Below are positions 24,590 through 34,500 of a stretch of 64,000 nucleotides of DNA, piece by piece. This stretch comes from JAJNBD01 sp964471475 (GTDB taxonomy: Bacteria; Pseudomonadota; Gammaproteobacteria; CAISUE01): positions 1-64,000 of the forward strand of contig CAYYFQ010000003.1 in the NCBI GenBank assembly GCA_964471475.1, in the 5' to 3' direction. The notes below the pieces were generated by a model, which saw only the letters and a program-made list of their open reading frames with translations, had not been told where the DNA came from and made no database searches. The translations under genes were made by a program, and so were the position numbers. How positions within the stretch are numbered: the stretch's first letter is position 1; every line of letters starts with the position of its first letter.

Positions 24590-27004
24590 CTAAAGGGTGC
24601 CCGGAGCAAAAGCATCCACATTAATCACTTGCATCCGCAAGGCTTGCATTTCTCGATAATCTTGAGCTTCTACTTGAGTAATCACGCCTTGTGTTAAGGC
24701 GTCATTTAATTGATCTTCCAAAGTATACCCACGCGCTTGCCCTTCCTTCACAGCTTGCAAGAAACGTTTTTCTAAAGCTTCATTTTTAACGACTGCAGTC
24801 AACGTAATCGACAATAAGTGGATAGGATTATTCGGCGCATTACATTGATCAATACCATGAATTAAACGCTGACGAGCCTCTGATGGAATCATTAAAAAAC
24901 GTGCGATTTTATGTTTTAAAGCATCTGAAGGCTCGTGATACGGTACTCCAAATTGTGGCCAAATTAATGCGCGCAATAACCATGCAACGGGCCGATTCGG
25001 GAGCTCACGTAATATTTCTGTGAGCCGTTGACGCGCTTGCGCTAATAAATGCTGGCAGCCATATTGGAATAATAAAATCTCTTCTTCACTGACACTTGAG
25101 GCTAAAAAATATTTTACCGTTCCAGAAGCTAAGTATAAGTAACTGAGCACATCACCTAAGCGTGCTGAAAGAGATTCTTTACGTTTTAATTCGGCTCCCA
25201 AAGTGAGCATAGCAACATCCGAAAGGAGGGCGAAATTACAACTGATGCGGGTAATTTTTTGTACAAAGCGGCGTGCTACCCCATGCACAGGAATAGTCAG
25301 CGCAATCCCGTCAGTCACACTGAGCCATAATGAGCGAACAATATTACTCAAACTATAGCCGATATGTTTAAAAAGCACCTGGTCAAAAGCTTTGAGCGCC
25401 ATCTTAGGATTAGACAATTGGGCTGCTTGCAATTCTTTTAACGCATAAGGATGGCAACGAATAGCACCTTGCCCAAAAATAATTAAGTTGCGAGTCAAAA
25501 TATTTGCACCTTCCACGGTGATCATAATAGGAGCACCCTCATAAAAACGCCCTAAATAGTTATGAGGCCCTAAACAAATTCCTTTGCCTCCATGGATATC
25601 CATTCCATCACAGATAGCCAGTCGCCCTGTTTCTGTCGCATGGTACTTCATGATAGCTGATACAATTGGGGGTTTTTCTCCTTCCACAATCGCAGACAAC
25701 GCCATGACGCGGGCAGCATTAAGATAATAAGTAGAGCCGCCAATGCGCGACAAAGGGTCTTCTACTCCTTCAAAATTACCAATGGCCACGTTAAATTGGC
25801 GACGAATCCGAGCATATGCCCCAGTAGTATGTGTAACCATTTTCATTTGGCTGATAGCGCCCGTTGGTAAGGTAATAGCACGTCCTGCACATAGGCATTC
25901 CATCAACATGCGCCAACCTTGACCAATCATTGCTGCTCCCCCAATAATAAAATCAAGAGGGATAAAAACATCGTGTCCCTCGGTTGGTCCATTTTGAAAA
26001 GGAATATTGAGGGGGAAATGACGTGCGCCATGTTTGACACCCGACCAATGAGTTGGAATTAATGCGCAGGTAATACCACGCTCGACTTGCGAAGAAAGCA
26101 AGTGATCTGGATCATATAACTTAAAGGCTAAACCAATAAGAGTGGCTACAGGTGCAAGCGTAATATAGCGCTTATTCCAAGTAAGCTTTAAACCAAGCAC
26201 TTCTTTTCCTTCATGGATCCCTTTTGTCACAATCCCATGATCGGTAATAGAAGCCGCATCGGACCCAGCCACCGGTGACGTTAAGGCAAAACATGGAATT
26301 TCTAGCCCGGCCGCTAGCCGCGGTAGATAATAGTTTTTTTGGGCTTCCGTGCCATAATAATGCAACAATTCGCCAGGCCCTAAAGAATTAGGCACTGCAA
26401 CAATACATGCTAACGTAGTACTGCGGCTATATAGGCGCATTAAAATTTCTGATTGTGCATAAGCCGAAAAGCCTTTACCTTGATAGGCTTTGTCAATATT
26501 TAATCCAAAAAATCCCTTGGTTTTTATGTACTCCCAACAATTCGGAGGAATATCCAATAACTCATGAGTTATTTGCCAATCATCAATCATTCTACATAAA
26601 GCTTCTACTTCATTATCAATAAAACTTTGCTCCTCTTGGGTTAATTGCGCCAAAGGTTTACTGACAAATTTTTCCCAATTGGGTGCGCCTTGAAATAATT
26701 CAGCTTCAAAACCTACCGTACCTGCTTGAATCGCTTCTTTCTCCGTTTGGGACATTGAAGGCATGAGATGTTGATAAATAGGCAAAATATGGCGAGTAAT
26801 TAATTTACGGCGTAAGCCACGAAAGTTAAAAATAATTGCCACACTTAAGTAAATGGTCCATGCGATGATCAGCAATGCCACCCCACTGTTTCCCCACCGT
26901 GACCAAAGCAATAGGAGTACTAAAGTGGTGCCAGTCCACACCAATAATGACATGCGAAAATAAAATAAAATACCAATAATCAATAGTAATAAACAAAGCA
27001 ACAT
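24590..27004 (-). CDS. fadE: Acyl-CoA dehydrogenase FadE
   Basis: 804-aa flavoprotein that performs the first step of fatty-acid beta-oxidation. Two or three N-terminal membrane helices (residues 1-70) and the RGLRRKLITRHILPIY stretch are characteristic of FadE (814 aa in E. coli), not of ordinary 380-aa acyl-CoA dehydrogenases. Core segments include CFALTSPVAGSDAAS and the GGKGICLGPHNYLGR region, then a long helical C-terminus. It follows the alpha/beta hydrolase gene by 4 bp and so is coexpressed with it. Convergent with the PilC-like gene, 6 bp apart. Confidence 0.92.
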   Translation of the reverse strand: MLLCLLLLIIGILFYFRMSLLVWTGTTLVLLLLWSRWGNSGVALLIIAWTIYLSVAIIFNFRGLRRKLITRHILPIYQHLMPSMSQTEKEAIQAGTVGFEAELFQGAPNWEKFVSKPLAQLTQEEQSFIDNEVEALCRMIDDWQITHELLDIPPNCWEYIKTKGFFGLNIDKAYQGKGFSAYAQSEILMRLYSRSTTLACIVAVPNSLGPGELLHYYGTEAQKNYYLPRLAAGLEIPCFALTSPVAGSDAASITDHGIVTKGIHEGKEVLGLKLTWNKRYITLAPVATLIGLAFKLYDPDHLLSSQVERGITCALIPTHWSGVKHGARHFPLNIPFQNGPTEGHDVFIPLDFIIGGAAMIGQGWRMLMECLCAGRAITLPTGAISQMKMVTHTTGAYARIRRQFNVAIGNFEGVEDPLSRIGGSTYYLNAARVMALSAIVEGEKPPIVSAIMKYHATETGRLAICDGMDIHGGKGICLGPHNYLGRFYEGAPIMITVEGANILTRNLIIFGQGAIRCHPYALKELQAAQLSNPKMALKAFDQVLFKHIGYSLSNIVRSLWLSVTDGIALTIPVHGVARRFVQKITRISCNFALLSDVAMLTLGAELKRKESLSARLGDVLSYLYLASGTVKYFLASSVSEEEILLFQYGCQHLLAQARQRLTEILRELPNRPVAWLLRALIWPQFGVPYHEPSDALKHKIARFLMIPSEARQRLIHGIDQCNAPNNPIHLLSITLTAVVKNEALEKRFLQAVKEGQARGYTLEDQLNDALTQGVITQVEAQDYREMQALRMQVINVDAFAPGTL

Positions 27005-27008
27005 AAGA

Positions 27009-27809
27009 TCACCTTTTTAATAACAGTGTGTGGATCGCTTGAGCTGTCAATTCCGGATACTCTAAGGGAAATAAATGGCCGCCTCGATGAAAAGGATGCA
27101 AAGTTAAACCATAATGTTTCCGGATTGCATAAAACATACTCGGTTTTACTAAATCACTATAGACCGAATAGAGTAAAGCTCCCGGTAAATTAGCTGGTTT
27201 TTGAAAAGAATATAAATTATCAGGCATCGTTGCATAGATTTGAGCTTCAGTTTCTCGATCAAATCGAAGAACATAACCCTCTTCCGTACTTACTAATCCA
27301 TATTGAACATATAATTCTAGACTTTTAGTAGAAAAATTTTTAAAGAGGGATTTTTTACGAAAATAATGAAAAGCTTCCGCGGGACTTTCAAAAAGTACAC
27401 GTCGGCTTTTGGCGCGCTCAACAGGCATAAAGTGATGGGTAAAATGAAACATTTTTGCCAAATACACAGCAAGCGAGCGCCAAAAACCAATCAAAGGAGA
27501 ATCCAACGCAATAACTTGACGAAATAACTCAGGAGCTTGGCAGGCAGCCATATACATGAGCACTCCTCCCATCGAGTGACCAATACCAATGACAGGCGCC
27601 TCATTTTTACTTTTAATAAAATTTATTAATTGATCTACCAACCCCGGCCAATTATCAGTAACTTCATAACCTCCTTGACCATAGATAGGCAAATAATGCA
27701 CCGCATAGTCATTTCCTAAAAAATCAAACATCTCTTGGTAGATTTCCGCAGGAAAACCATTACCAGGGGCAAAGTGAATTGAAATTTTATTTTCATCACA
27801 AGATAGCAT
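27009..27809 (-). CDS. Alpha/beta hydrolase
   Basis: 266-aa alpha/beta-hydrolase fold enzyme, probably an esterase, thioesterase or lipase acting in the cytosol. The nucleophile elbow GIGHSMGG supplies the serine, GGHLFPLE near the C-terminus the histidine, and an aspartate in YSVYSDLV is the likely acid. The N-terminal HFAPGNGFPAEIY holds the oxyanion-hole region. It lies 4 bp after rpoZ and 4 bp before fadE, so a role in acyl-chain supply to beta-oxidation is plausible but unproven. Confidence 0.8.
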   Translation of the reverse strand: MLSCDENKISIHFAPGNGFPAEIYQEMFDFLGNDYAVHYLPIYGQGGYEVTDNWPGLVDQLINFIKSKNEAPVIGIGHSMGGVLMYMAACQAPELFRQVIALDSPLIGFWRSLAVYLAKMFHFTHHFMPVERAKSRRVLFESPAEAFHYFRKKSLFKNFSTKSLELYVQYGLVSTEEGYVLRFDRETEAQIYATMPDNLYSFQKPANLPGALLYSVYSDLVKPSMFYAIRKHYGLTLHPFHRGGHLFPLEYPELTAQAIHTLLLKR

Positions 27810-27813
27810 AGTG

Positions 27814-28104
27814 TTAGTCTAAAAAATCTTCATCCTCAATGATGGGAGTGCTCGCAAGCACAGGCTCAACCGGTCTTTTATCAATTTCATTAATCATATC
27901 AGCGGTAATAAGATCAGCAGCTATTTCGCGTAAAGCGATCACGGTGAATTTATCTTTATCTAAATTAAACTTATCTTTTTCAACGGTAATGCGAGGGTCA
28001 TCTTTCCCTCGAGCCAACTGTCTTGCACGCTTGGCGGCCAACAATGTTAATTCAAATCGGTTTTCACAATGATGTAAACAATCTTCTACAGTAATACGCG
28101 CCAT
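27814..28104 (-). CDS. rpoZ: RNA polymerase omega subunit
   Basis: 96-aa omega subunit that helps assemble RNA polymerase around beta-prime. The start MARITVEDCLHHCENRFEL, then LLAAKRARQLARG and FTVIALREIAADLIT, are the canonical RpoZ blocks. In enteric bacteria rpoZ is followed by spoT; here it leads into an alpha/beta hydrolase and fadE. A TATACT hexamer on the minus strand at 28138-28143 is a likely -10. Confidence 0.93.
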   Translation of the reverse strand: MARITVEDCLHHCENRFELTLLAAKRARQLARGKDDPRITVEKDKFNLDKDKFTVIALREIAADLITADMINEIDKRPVEPVLASTPIIEDEDFLD

Positions 28105-28153
28105 GGAGTGTGCCCTATTCTATTTTTAAAAATAAGAAGTATAGCATTTTTCA

Positions 28154-28183
28154 TTGCCTAACGCATCTAATTTTTGATACAAT
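28154..28183 (+). promoter_or_regulatory. Putative promoter of tRNA-Pro
   Basis: TTGCCT at 28154-28159, an 18-nt spacer and TACAAT at 28178-28183, which puts the start point just ahead of the tRNA 5' end at 28194. Confidence 0.5.
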
Positions 28184-28193
28184 CCTTTCTTTT

Positions 28194-28270
28194 CGGGGCG
28201 TAGCGCAGCCTGGTAGCGTACTTGCATGGGGTGCAAGTGGTCGCTGGTTCAAATCCAGTCGCCCCGACCA
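28194..28270 (+). tRNA. tRNA-Pro (anticodon GGG)
   Basis: A complete 77-nt cloverleaf with encoded CCA. The acceptor stem CGGGGCG (28194-28200) pairs fully with CGCCCCG (28260-28266); D-arm GCGC/GCGT; anticodon stem CTTGC/GCAAG with loop ATGGGGT, anticodon GGG at 28228-28230; T-arm GCTGG-TTCAAAT-CCAGT. The CAGCCTGGTAGCG D-arm is typical of bacterial tRNA-Pro. It reads codons CCC/CCU. It lies between rpoZ and the end of the NRPS gene. Confidence 0.95.
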
Positions 28271-28305
28271 AATTTGTCACCCCATAAGCTCTGACGTCAA
28301 GTACA

Positions 28306-28506
28306 ATGACAGCTTTGGATTTTTATTCACCGTCTGATAAATCTAGATCTTTTTTTGCATCAATTATCACCTACTATGAATTAAAGGCCAGAAAATTTGA
28401 GGTAGGTAATGGTGTTCAATTCGACATATATATGCATGCGGTAGATAATTTATTATGTCAGCCAGAAGACAAGCCCACCTTAGGGTTATTACACGTTTCT
28501 CTTTAA
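28306..28506 (+). pseudogene. Fragment of a DUF1016/PDDEXK nuclease (YhcG-type) gene
   Basis: A 66-codon frame whose C-terminal two thirds (YYELKARKFEVGNG, then YMHAVDNLLCQPEDKPTLGLL) match the core of DUF1016-family PDDEXK nucleases, in which an ELK motif is followed by a conserved YxxAVDxLLxxPxDxPTIGLLLC stretch. The N-terminal DNA-binding half and the end of the protein are missing, and the first third looks frameshifted. A whole gene would be about 330-350 aa. It lies 35 bp after tRNA-Pro and 7 bp from the NRPS stop codon, as expected for scars at an integration hot spot. Confidence 0.65.
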
Positions 28507-28513
28507 AAATTTT

Positions 28514-31500
28514 CTAAGTGTTCTTAAAATTATTTCTTGGTATCAATATTCTAGTTTCGTCTTGGATTGCGGCACCTCTTAGTGAAACATAGTGTAAACC
28601 TACATAATAACCTATATAGAGACAATGTTCTTTATCAGGATTAATTACGGTTGGCTGCTCAACATCACTTCTTATAATGATAAAAGTCATATCCATTGTT
28701 CTTGCTAAAGCACTAATCATGGGGTCATCTACCCATTCACCATCCTTATAAGCACGCCTTATGTAGCTTTCGGGATTGGCTTCATCAAGCGCTTCAATAA
28801 AAGGCTTGAACTCTTCTGAATGAGTTAGCATAAAAGCTGCAGCACGTTCTCGAAGTTGTTCATAAGAAACATTTTGTTCTATATTTCTTATTTTTAACTG
28901 GTCTTCCACAGCATGTAGAAAGCAATTACCATCATGCCAAACAAGTCGGTCTTCTATGGCAAAACCATATCGTGTGGCTTGGGTAAGAAGTAAGCTTGAG
29001 CTTCCTACATTCTCTCCAGATGTTGCTTGAGACAAATGCAAAGCTTGTTCTAAATCAAGTTCATATTTAATCCGCTCTAGATTAATCAATAAAGTAGAAA
29101 GCTTAGCCATATCATGAGGATCGATGGACCCTGTATTAAGCTTTGCTGTCGCAAAAAACGGCATAATTTGTGAAACAGGTCTTTTTGAAACGGGTATTGA
29201 AGGCAGCAAATCCGTCTCTACCTCAACTATTTTCTGCTCTCCTTGCTCAAGAGCACATTCAAAATCACTAACTCTTAACCATTCAAATAATTCTAACAAT
29301 AAAGATACGGCCTGTACCGCAAAAATTTCGGGAATTAAATTTTGTGCATCTACATCAAAAGCTAAAAAAGTGGTTAATATTAATCCATTACACAGTAAAA
29401 AACTGCAATAACATGCAATTTTTTGGATAGCTGAATAGGCAAAAGACTGACCCAGGTATCTATTTAAAAGCGTCCGTAGCGAATTAATTAAACTAATGCC
29501 AATAAAAAAATACGCACTAAATCTGACGGAACCAAAAAATGTACTTTCAATAAGATCAGGTATGGCTTCGGTGCTGATAAATAGCTGAGTTAATTGTTCT
29601 CCTGAAATTGCGCTTAATACAACGGCTGGGATTGCAGCGAATGAAAGTGAAGTCGTCATCCCCAAAACGCCCATACTTAAAATATTTTTATATTGGCTAC
29701 CGGCTTCAAAACGACTCATAATGAGGCTTGATACGGGGCCTATTATCGAACCACTCAAATTAACGAGGTCAAAAGCACTGCGCGCTACTGCGTATCCTAC
29801 CAAGTCCAAAGCACTACTATCCTTTGAAGCAAACAAGGCAGCTGTTAAGAGATAATTACTCAATGAAAAAAATGGCGTATAAAGATATCTTCCCATATCC
29901 GCCCAATAACGTTTTATTAATGGCCAGGGAAAGTTTCTAAAGAGTGGGTAATGTCGCAAATGATCTTGTCGATAAAGATCCAACATATAAAAAGCAAACT
30001 TGCTTATACTCCCTATACTCAACGCTATTCCTAAATTTTGACCATTTAAATCTCCTTTTTCATTAAAAAGAAAAGTAGATAACAATGCCGCCCCAGCTTC
30101 CATTGCAGCACCGAATGCCATCATGCGGCGCTCATACACTATGGAGTAAAATCCTTCTAGCGTAATACTGCCTAAGGCAGGGATGGCGCCAATCATATGG
30201 GTAAAGGCTAGTAAACTCCAGGCTTGTGTCAAATCGGATTCCATCCCAATCGCCTCACCTATTTGCTTCGCTAGGCTGCCATAAACAAATAAAGGAATAA
30301 CCATACTCGTGCTTAAAAATAAGCCTGCATTAAAAGCACGGCCTACTTCATCTGCATTATTTCGCGATAAAGCAACATTCAGATAGTTGGCAAGCGGCGT
30401 ATTTAAGTGTTGGGCAAGAGATGAAACCGTCGATACCACTGTATCATCAAGGACAAAGGCGCCGATTAAAGCAAGTGAGTTGCTGGAAAGCATCCGCAAG
30501 ATGAGCAATTTTTGTGTTAAATTCAATACACCGACTGCTGTATAAGGCAGTGAAACCTCAAGACCTGAATGCCAACTACTGTCTATAAAATCTCGACGAC
30601 ATGTAGCTTTGAAGGTGCGCCATAGCTGTTTGATATGTAAGGCATGCTTTCCTTTTCGTCTTGCAACTTGTTGCAATCGCTCCTCCGCGCGATCAACGTG
30701 AATTGCCCCTGCCTGCTCGAGATCACTGTTCGATGCAGGAACAATATCTAGTCTTAAACTTAAGCAATCTCGCAAGTAAGCCATCGACATCGTATGCGTG
30801 GATAAACCATCCAATGCAGTTTGCCCATCATGATCTCGAAGATTGATATCAATACCACGCGCAATTAAAAAATTCGCTAAATGAATATGTCCAAACTCAA
30901 TACTATGATGCAACAAACTTTTTCCTTCTTCATCTTGGACATTCAACAACTGATGGGCTGTTTCCGATAAAATGCGCCTAACCTGATAGGTGGCGCCTCT
31001 TTTAGCTGCCAACAACAAATTATGACGATCATCACCTATGCGATAAGCATTTAATGCATCTTCAGATAACAAGCTTGGCACTAAGCGATTTAAAATATTT
31101 TGCCAAGGCTGATCAAAGACTTCAAAATGCCCGCACGCAATATCAGCAAAATGGATAGGCTGGGATTCAGCGAAACAATGTTCCAGGCCATTAAATAAAC
31201 TATTAAAACCCCAGGCAATATTGGCAGCATACTGATTAGCAAGCGAGACCACATGTCCTTGACATTTGACAAAAACGATTTTCTCAACCGCTTGAATCTT
31301 TTCTGCTTGATAGGCTAACATCAGATTCTCTACATGAAATGAGATGTCGGTGATACGTTGCGCCACATCAAATTGATTAGCTAACTCAGGATGTAGTTTA
31401 GCTAATAGATGATTGGTGAAAAGCTTCATGAATGGGTAACCCACCTCATCTGCATAAGTTTGATAACCTGAATCAATCAATATCAAGGTGGCAACCACTT

Positions 31501-34500
31501 CACCTGCTGCTTGCAGTTGTCGGGTTACTTCCACAGCGATGCTACCTCCCATTGACCACCCTCCTAAATGATAAGGCCCTTGAGGCGCAACGGTTTTGAT
31601 TCTTTGAATATAATCCTTTGCTAATGCGCTGAATGCTTTGTAATAGACCATCTCTTCTTCAACAAGGCCCGGGTAATTCACGGCATAGACAGAAAACTCT
31701 CTTGCTAATGCAGAGGAAAAGGAGCGATACAAGGTGGCAAAACCCGATCTTGGATGAAATAAAAAAATAGGCGGAGCGAGTCTGTCGACAGCAAATGGAA
31801 TAATGCTGGCATCCATAAGATCCATCGATGGGCTTTCCTGCGCCTGAATGATGGTTTCAATGGTTGGCGATTGATAAAAATGACCAATCGTCATTTCAAT
31901 CGACAATTGGGCCTTTACCGAATGAATCAGTTGAATAACTAATAAAGAGTTTCCGCCCTTATCAAAAAAATTATCCCGCATGCCGATGCATTCAACCGGA
32001 ATATGTAACATTTGCGACCATAGTTCTGCTAATTTTCTTTCTGTTACTGTTTGAGGCGCAATATAAGTTTCACTCAGCTGATCAAAATCTAATGCCGGTA
32101 GCGCTTTACGATCTACCTTACCATTGGCAGTCAAAGGAATTTTATCCAACAGCACCAGCTGGGCTGGAATCATATAATCTGGTAAAAAAGTAGCTAATTG
32201 CGACCTCACTTGACTAACATAATCTTGTGAATCACCATCAAATGCTTGGTCTAATACAAGATACGCTATTAATTGTTTACTCCCCTGATTTTCTCTTGCG
32301 ACAACCACCGCATTTACAACATACGCGTGTTTAAGTAGCTGTGTTTCGATTTCCTCTAATTCAATTCTAAAGCCGCGAATCTTAATTTGATTATCGGCTC
32401 GTCCTATATATTCGAGATTCCCATCTATTGCATAACGAACCAAATCTCCTGTGCGATATAACCTGACCGGTGCATCCATTTCGCTAAACTGATGCGTTAT
32501 AAACCGTTCGCTGGTTAAATCGTCTCGATGCAAATAGCCACGTGCCAAACCAGCACCGCCAATATACAACTCTCCTGCCACACCAATCGGTAAGATATTA
32601 TGATAAGGATCCAATACATAACATTGATAATTATGATAACTTTTGCCAATGTTATATTCTCTCGTTTGATCGGTAATGCGATAATAGGTAGCACCTACTG
32701 TTGTTTCTGTTGGGCCATATTCATCATAAATACAATCACTATAAGACAAAATGTGACGCGCGCTTTGCCTATCTAATTTTTCGCCACCTACAATACAATA
32801 CATGAGACGATAGTTGCCATTAAAGCCCAAATGAATCGCGCTCATTAATGCAGGCGTTGATTTCACAAGATCAATCTGATTTTCTACTAAATGCTGCACA
32901 AATCGATCACTTTCTAAAAGGCTACCACTATAAAGAAAGATCGTTTTCCCAAAACACAAGGGATACAAAGTCGTTGTTACAGATAAATCAAAGCTCAAAT
33001 TACTCGAAAAATCTATTCGCTGGGCATCCGCAAAATGTTCATGCAGATTGAATAAATAGTTAACGACGCCGTGCGTTTCAATCATCACCCCTTTGGGACG
33101 CCCCGTCGACCCTGAAGTATAAATCACGTAAGCTAAACATTCTGGCCTACTAACCTGCGGTAAATTCTCTTGAGGAAACATTCCATATTGAGCAGTAGAG
33201 TCTAATGGGACAACAGCAAAGGGGCGTTCTGCATTTGATAAACTTAACCATTTTTGAACTAGATGCGTCTGCGTCAACAATAAGGTTATTTGAGTGTCCT
33301 CCAGCATATAGTATAAACGCTGCTCCGGATAAGCAGGATCCATAGGGACATAAGCTGCACCTGCTTTCAATACGGCCAAGATACCAATGATCATTGCAAA
33401 AGAGCGCTCCATCCCTAGCCCTACCAGCTGATTTGGTATTGCTCCAATGCCCTCTGATCTTAAATAATGCGCTACCTGATTCGCTCTTGCATTGAGCTTT
33501 TGGTAAGTCATCGCTTGGCCTTCATATACCAATGCAACTTGATCAGGTGTTTTGTCTACTTGCGCTTCAAAGAGTTCCGGTAGCGTCATCTGTGGATAAG
33601 TAAACTGTGTTTGCGGCCAATGATAAATTTGTAATTGATATTCTTCTTCACTTGCTAGGCTTATTTGCTGATGAGTTTGATGTAGCTTCATCGACAGCAC
33701 TTTGACTATCCGCACCATTTGTTCAAGCAACTGCTTTGCTCGCTCCGTTTCTAAATATTCCCCAGCATATTTTAAAGAAATCCCTAGCTCACCATTTGAT
33801 TCATAAGCAACGATGCCTAAAGGATAATCTAGTTTTTCTATTGAAGATCGGAAAACTATTTGGCTTTCTTCATCAACCATTGCCCTTTCTACAGGATAAT
33901 TTTCAAAAACAAATAAACTATGGAATAATCGCCTACCTCTTTGTTGTAAGTTTGCTAACTCCACATAACTATGCGTATTTAATTCCATGATCCTTTGATG
34001 CAACTGCTTGAGTTGCTCTAATACAGTTTCTTCACCGTCCCAATCGATGATCAATGGCAAAGTATTAATATATAAACCCACACTTCGTTCTACTCCCTCT
34101 ATGGGGAGATCCCTACCGGCAATCGTTGTCCCCACGATCGTAGTTGTCGAGCGCGTATACACGTGAAGCAGCTTATGCCATGCGTATTGCAATAACACAT
34201 TCACGGTAAAGCCTTCAGCCCTAGCTAAACGGTGCAAAGACGCATAATCTTCATTTTTTAAAATTATGATGGCTGTTTGTGGATCACGAATGGCTTTTAC
34301 TTTATCAAGATCAACGTGGCAACTTAATAAGGCGTTTATATCATTTGCTTCTGCTCCCCGCGCTAATTTTTCTTGCCAATAACGCTTAACCGTTTCCTTG
34401 TGTGTTACAAAGTATTCTTGTACTTTGATATAACTTTTATCGGGCTGAATAATAATGCTTTCACCTTGTCGCAGTTGAGCATAATAGGTTTGAACGGTAT

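Noticed and set aside
28105..28193. Transcription terminator between rpoZ and tRNA-Pro
   Set aside because: No GC-rich hairpin with U-tract is visible; the region is better read as two divergent promoters.
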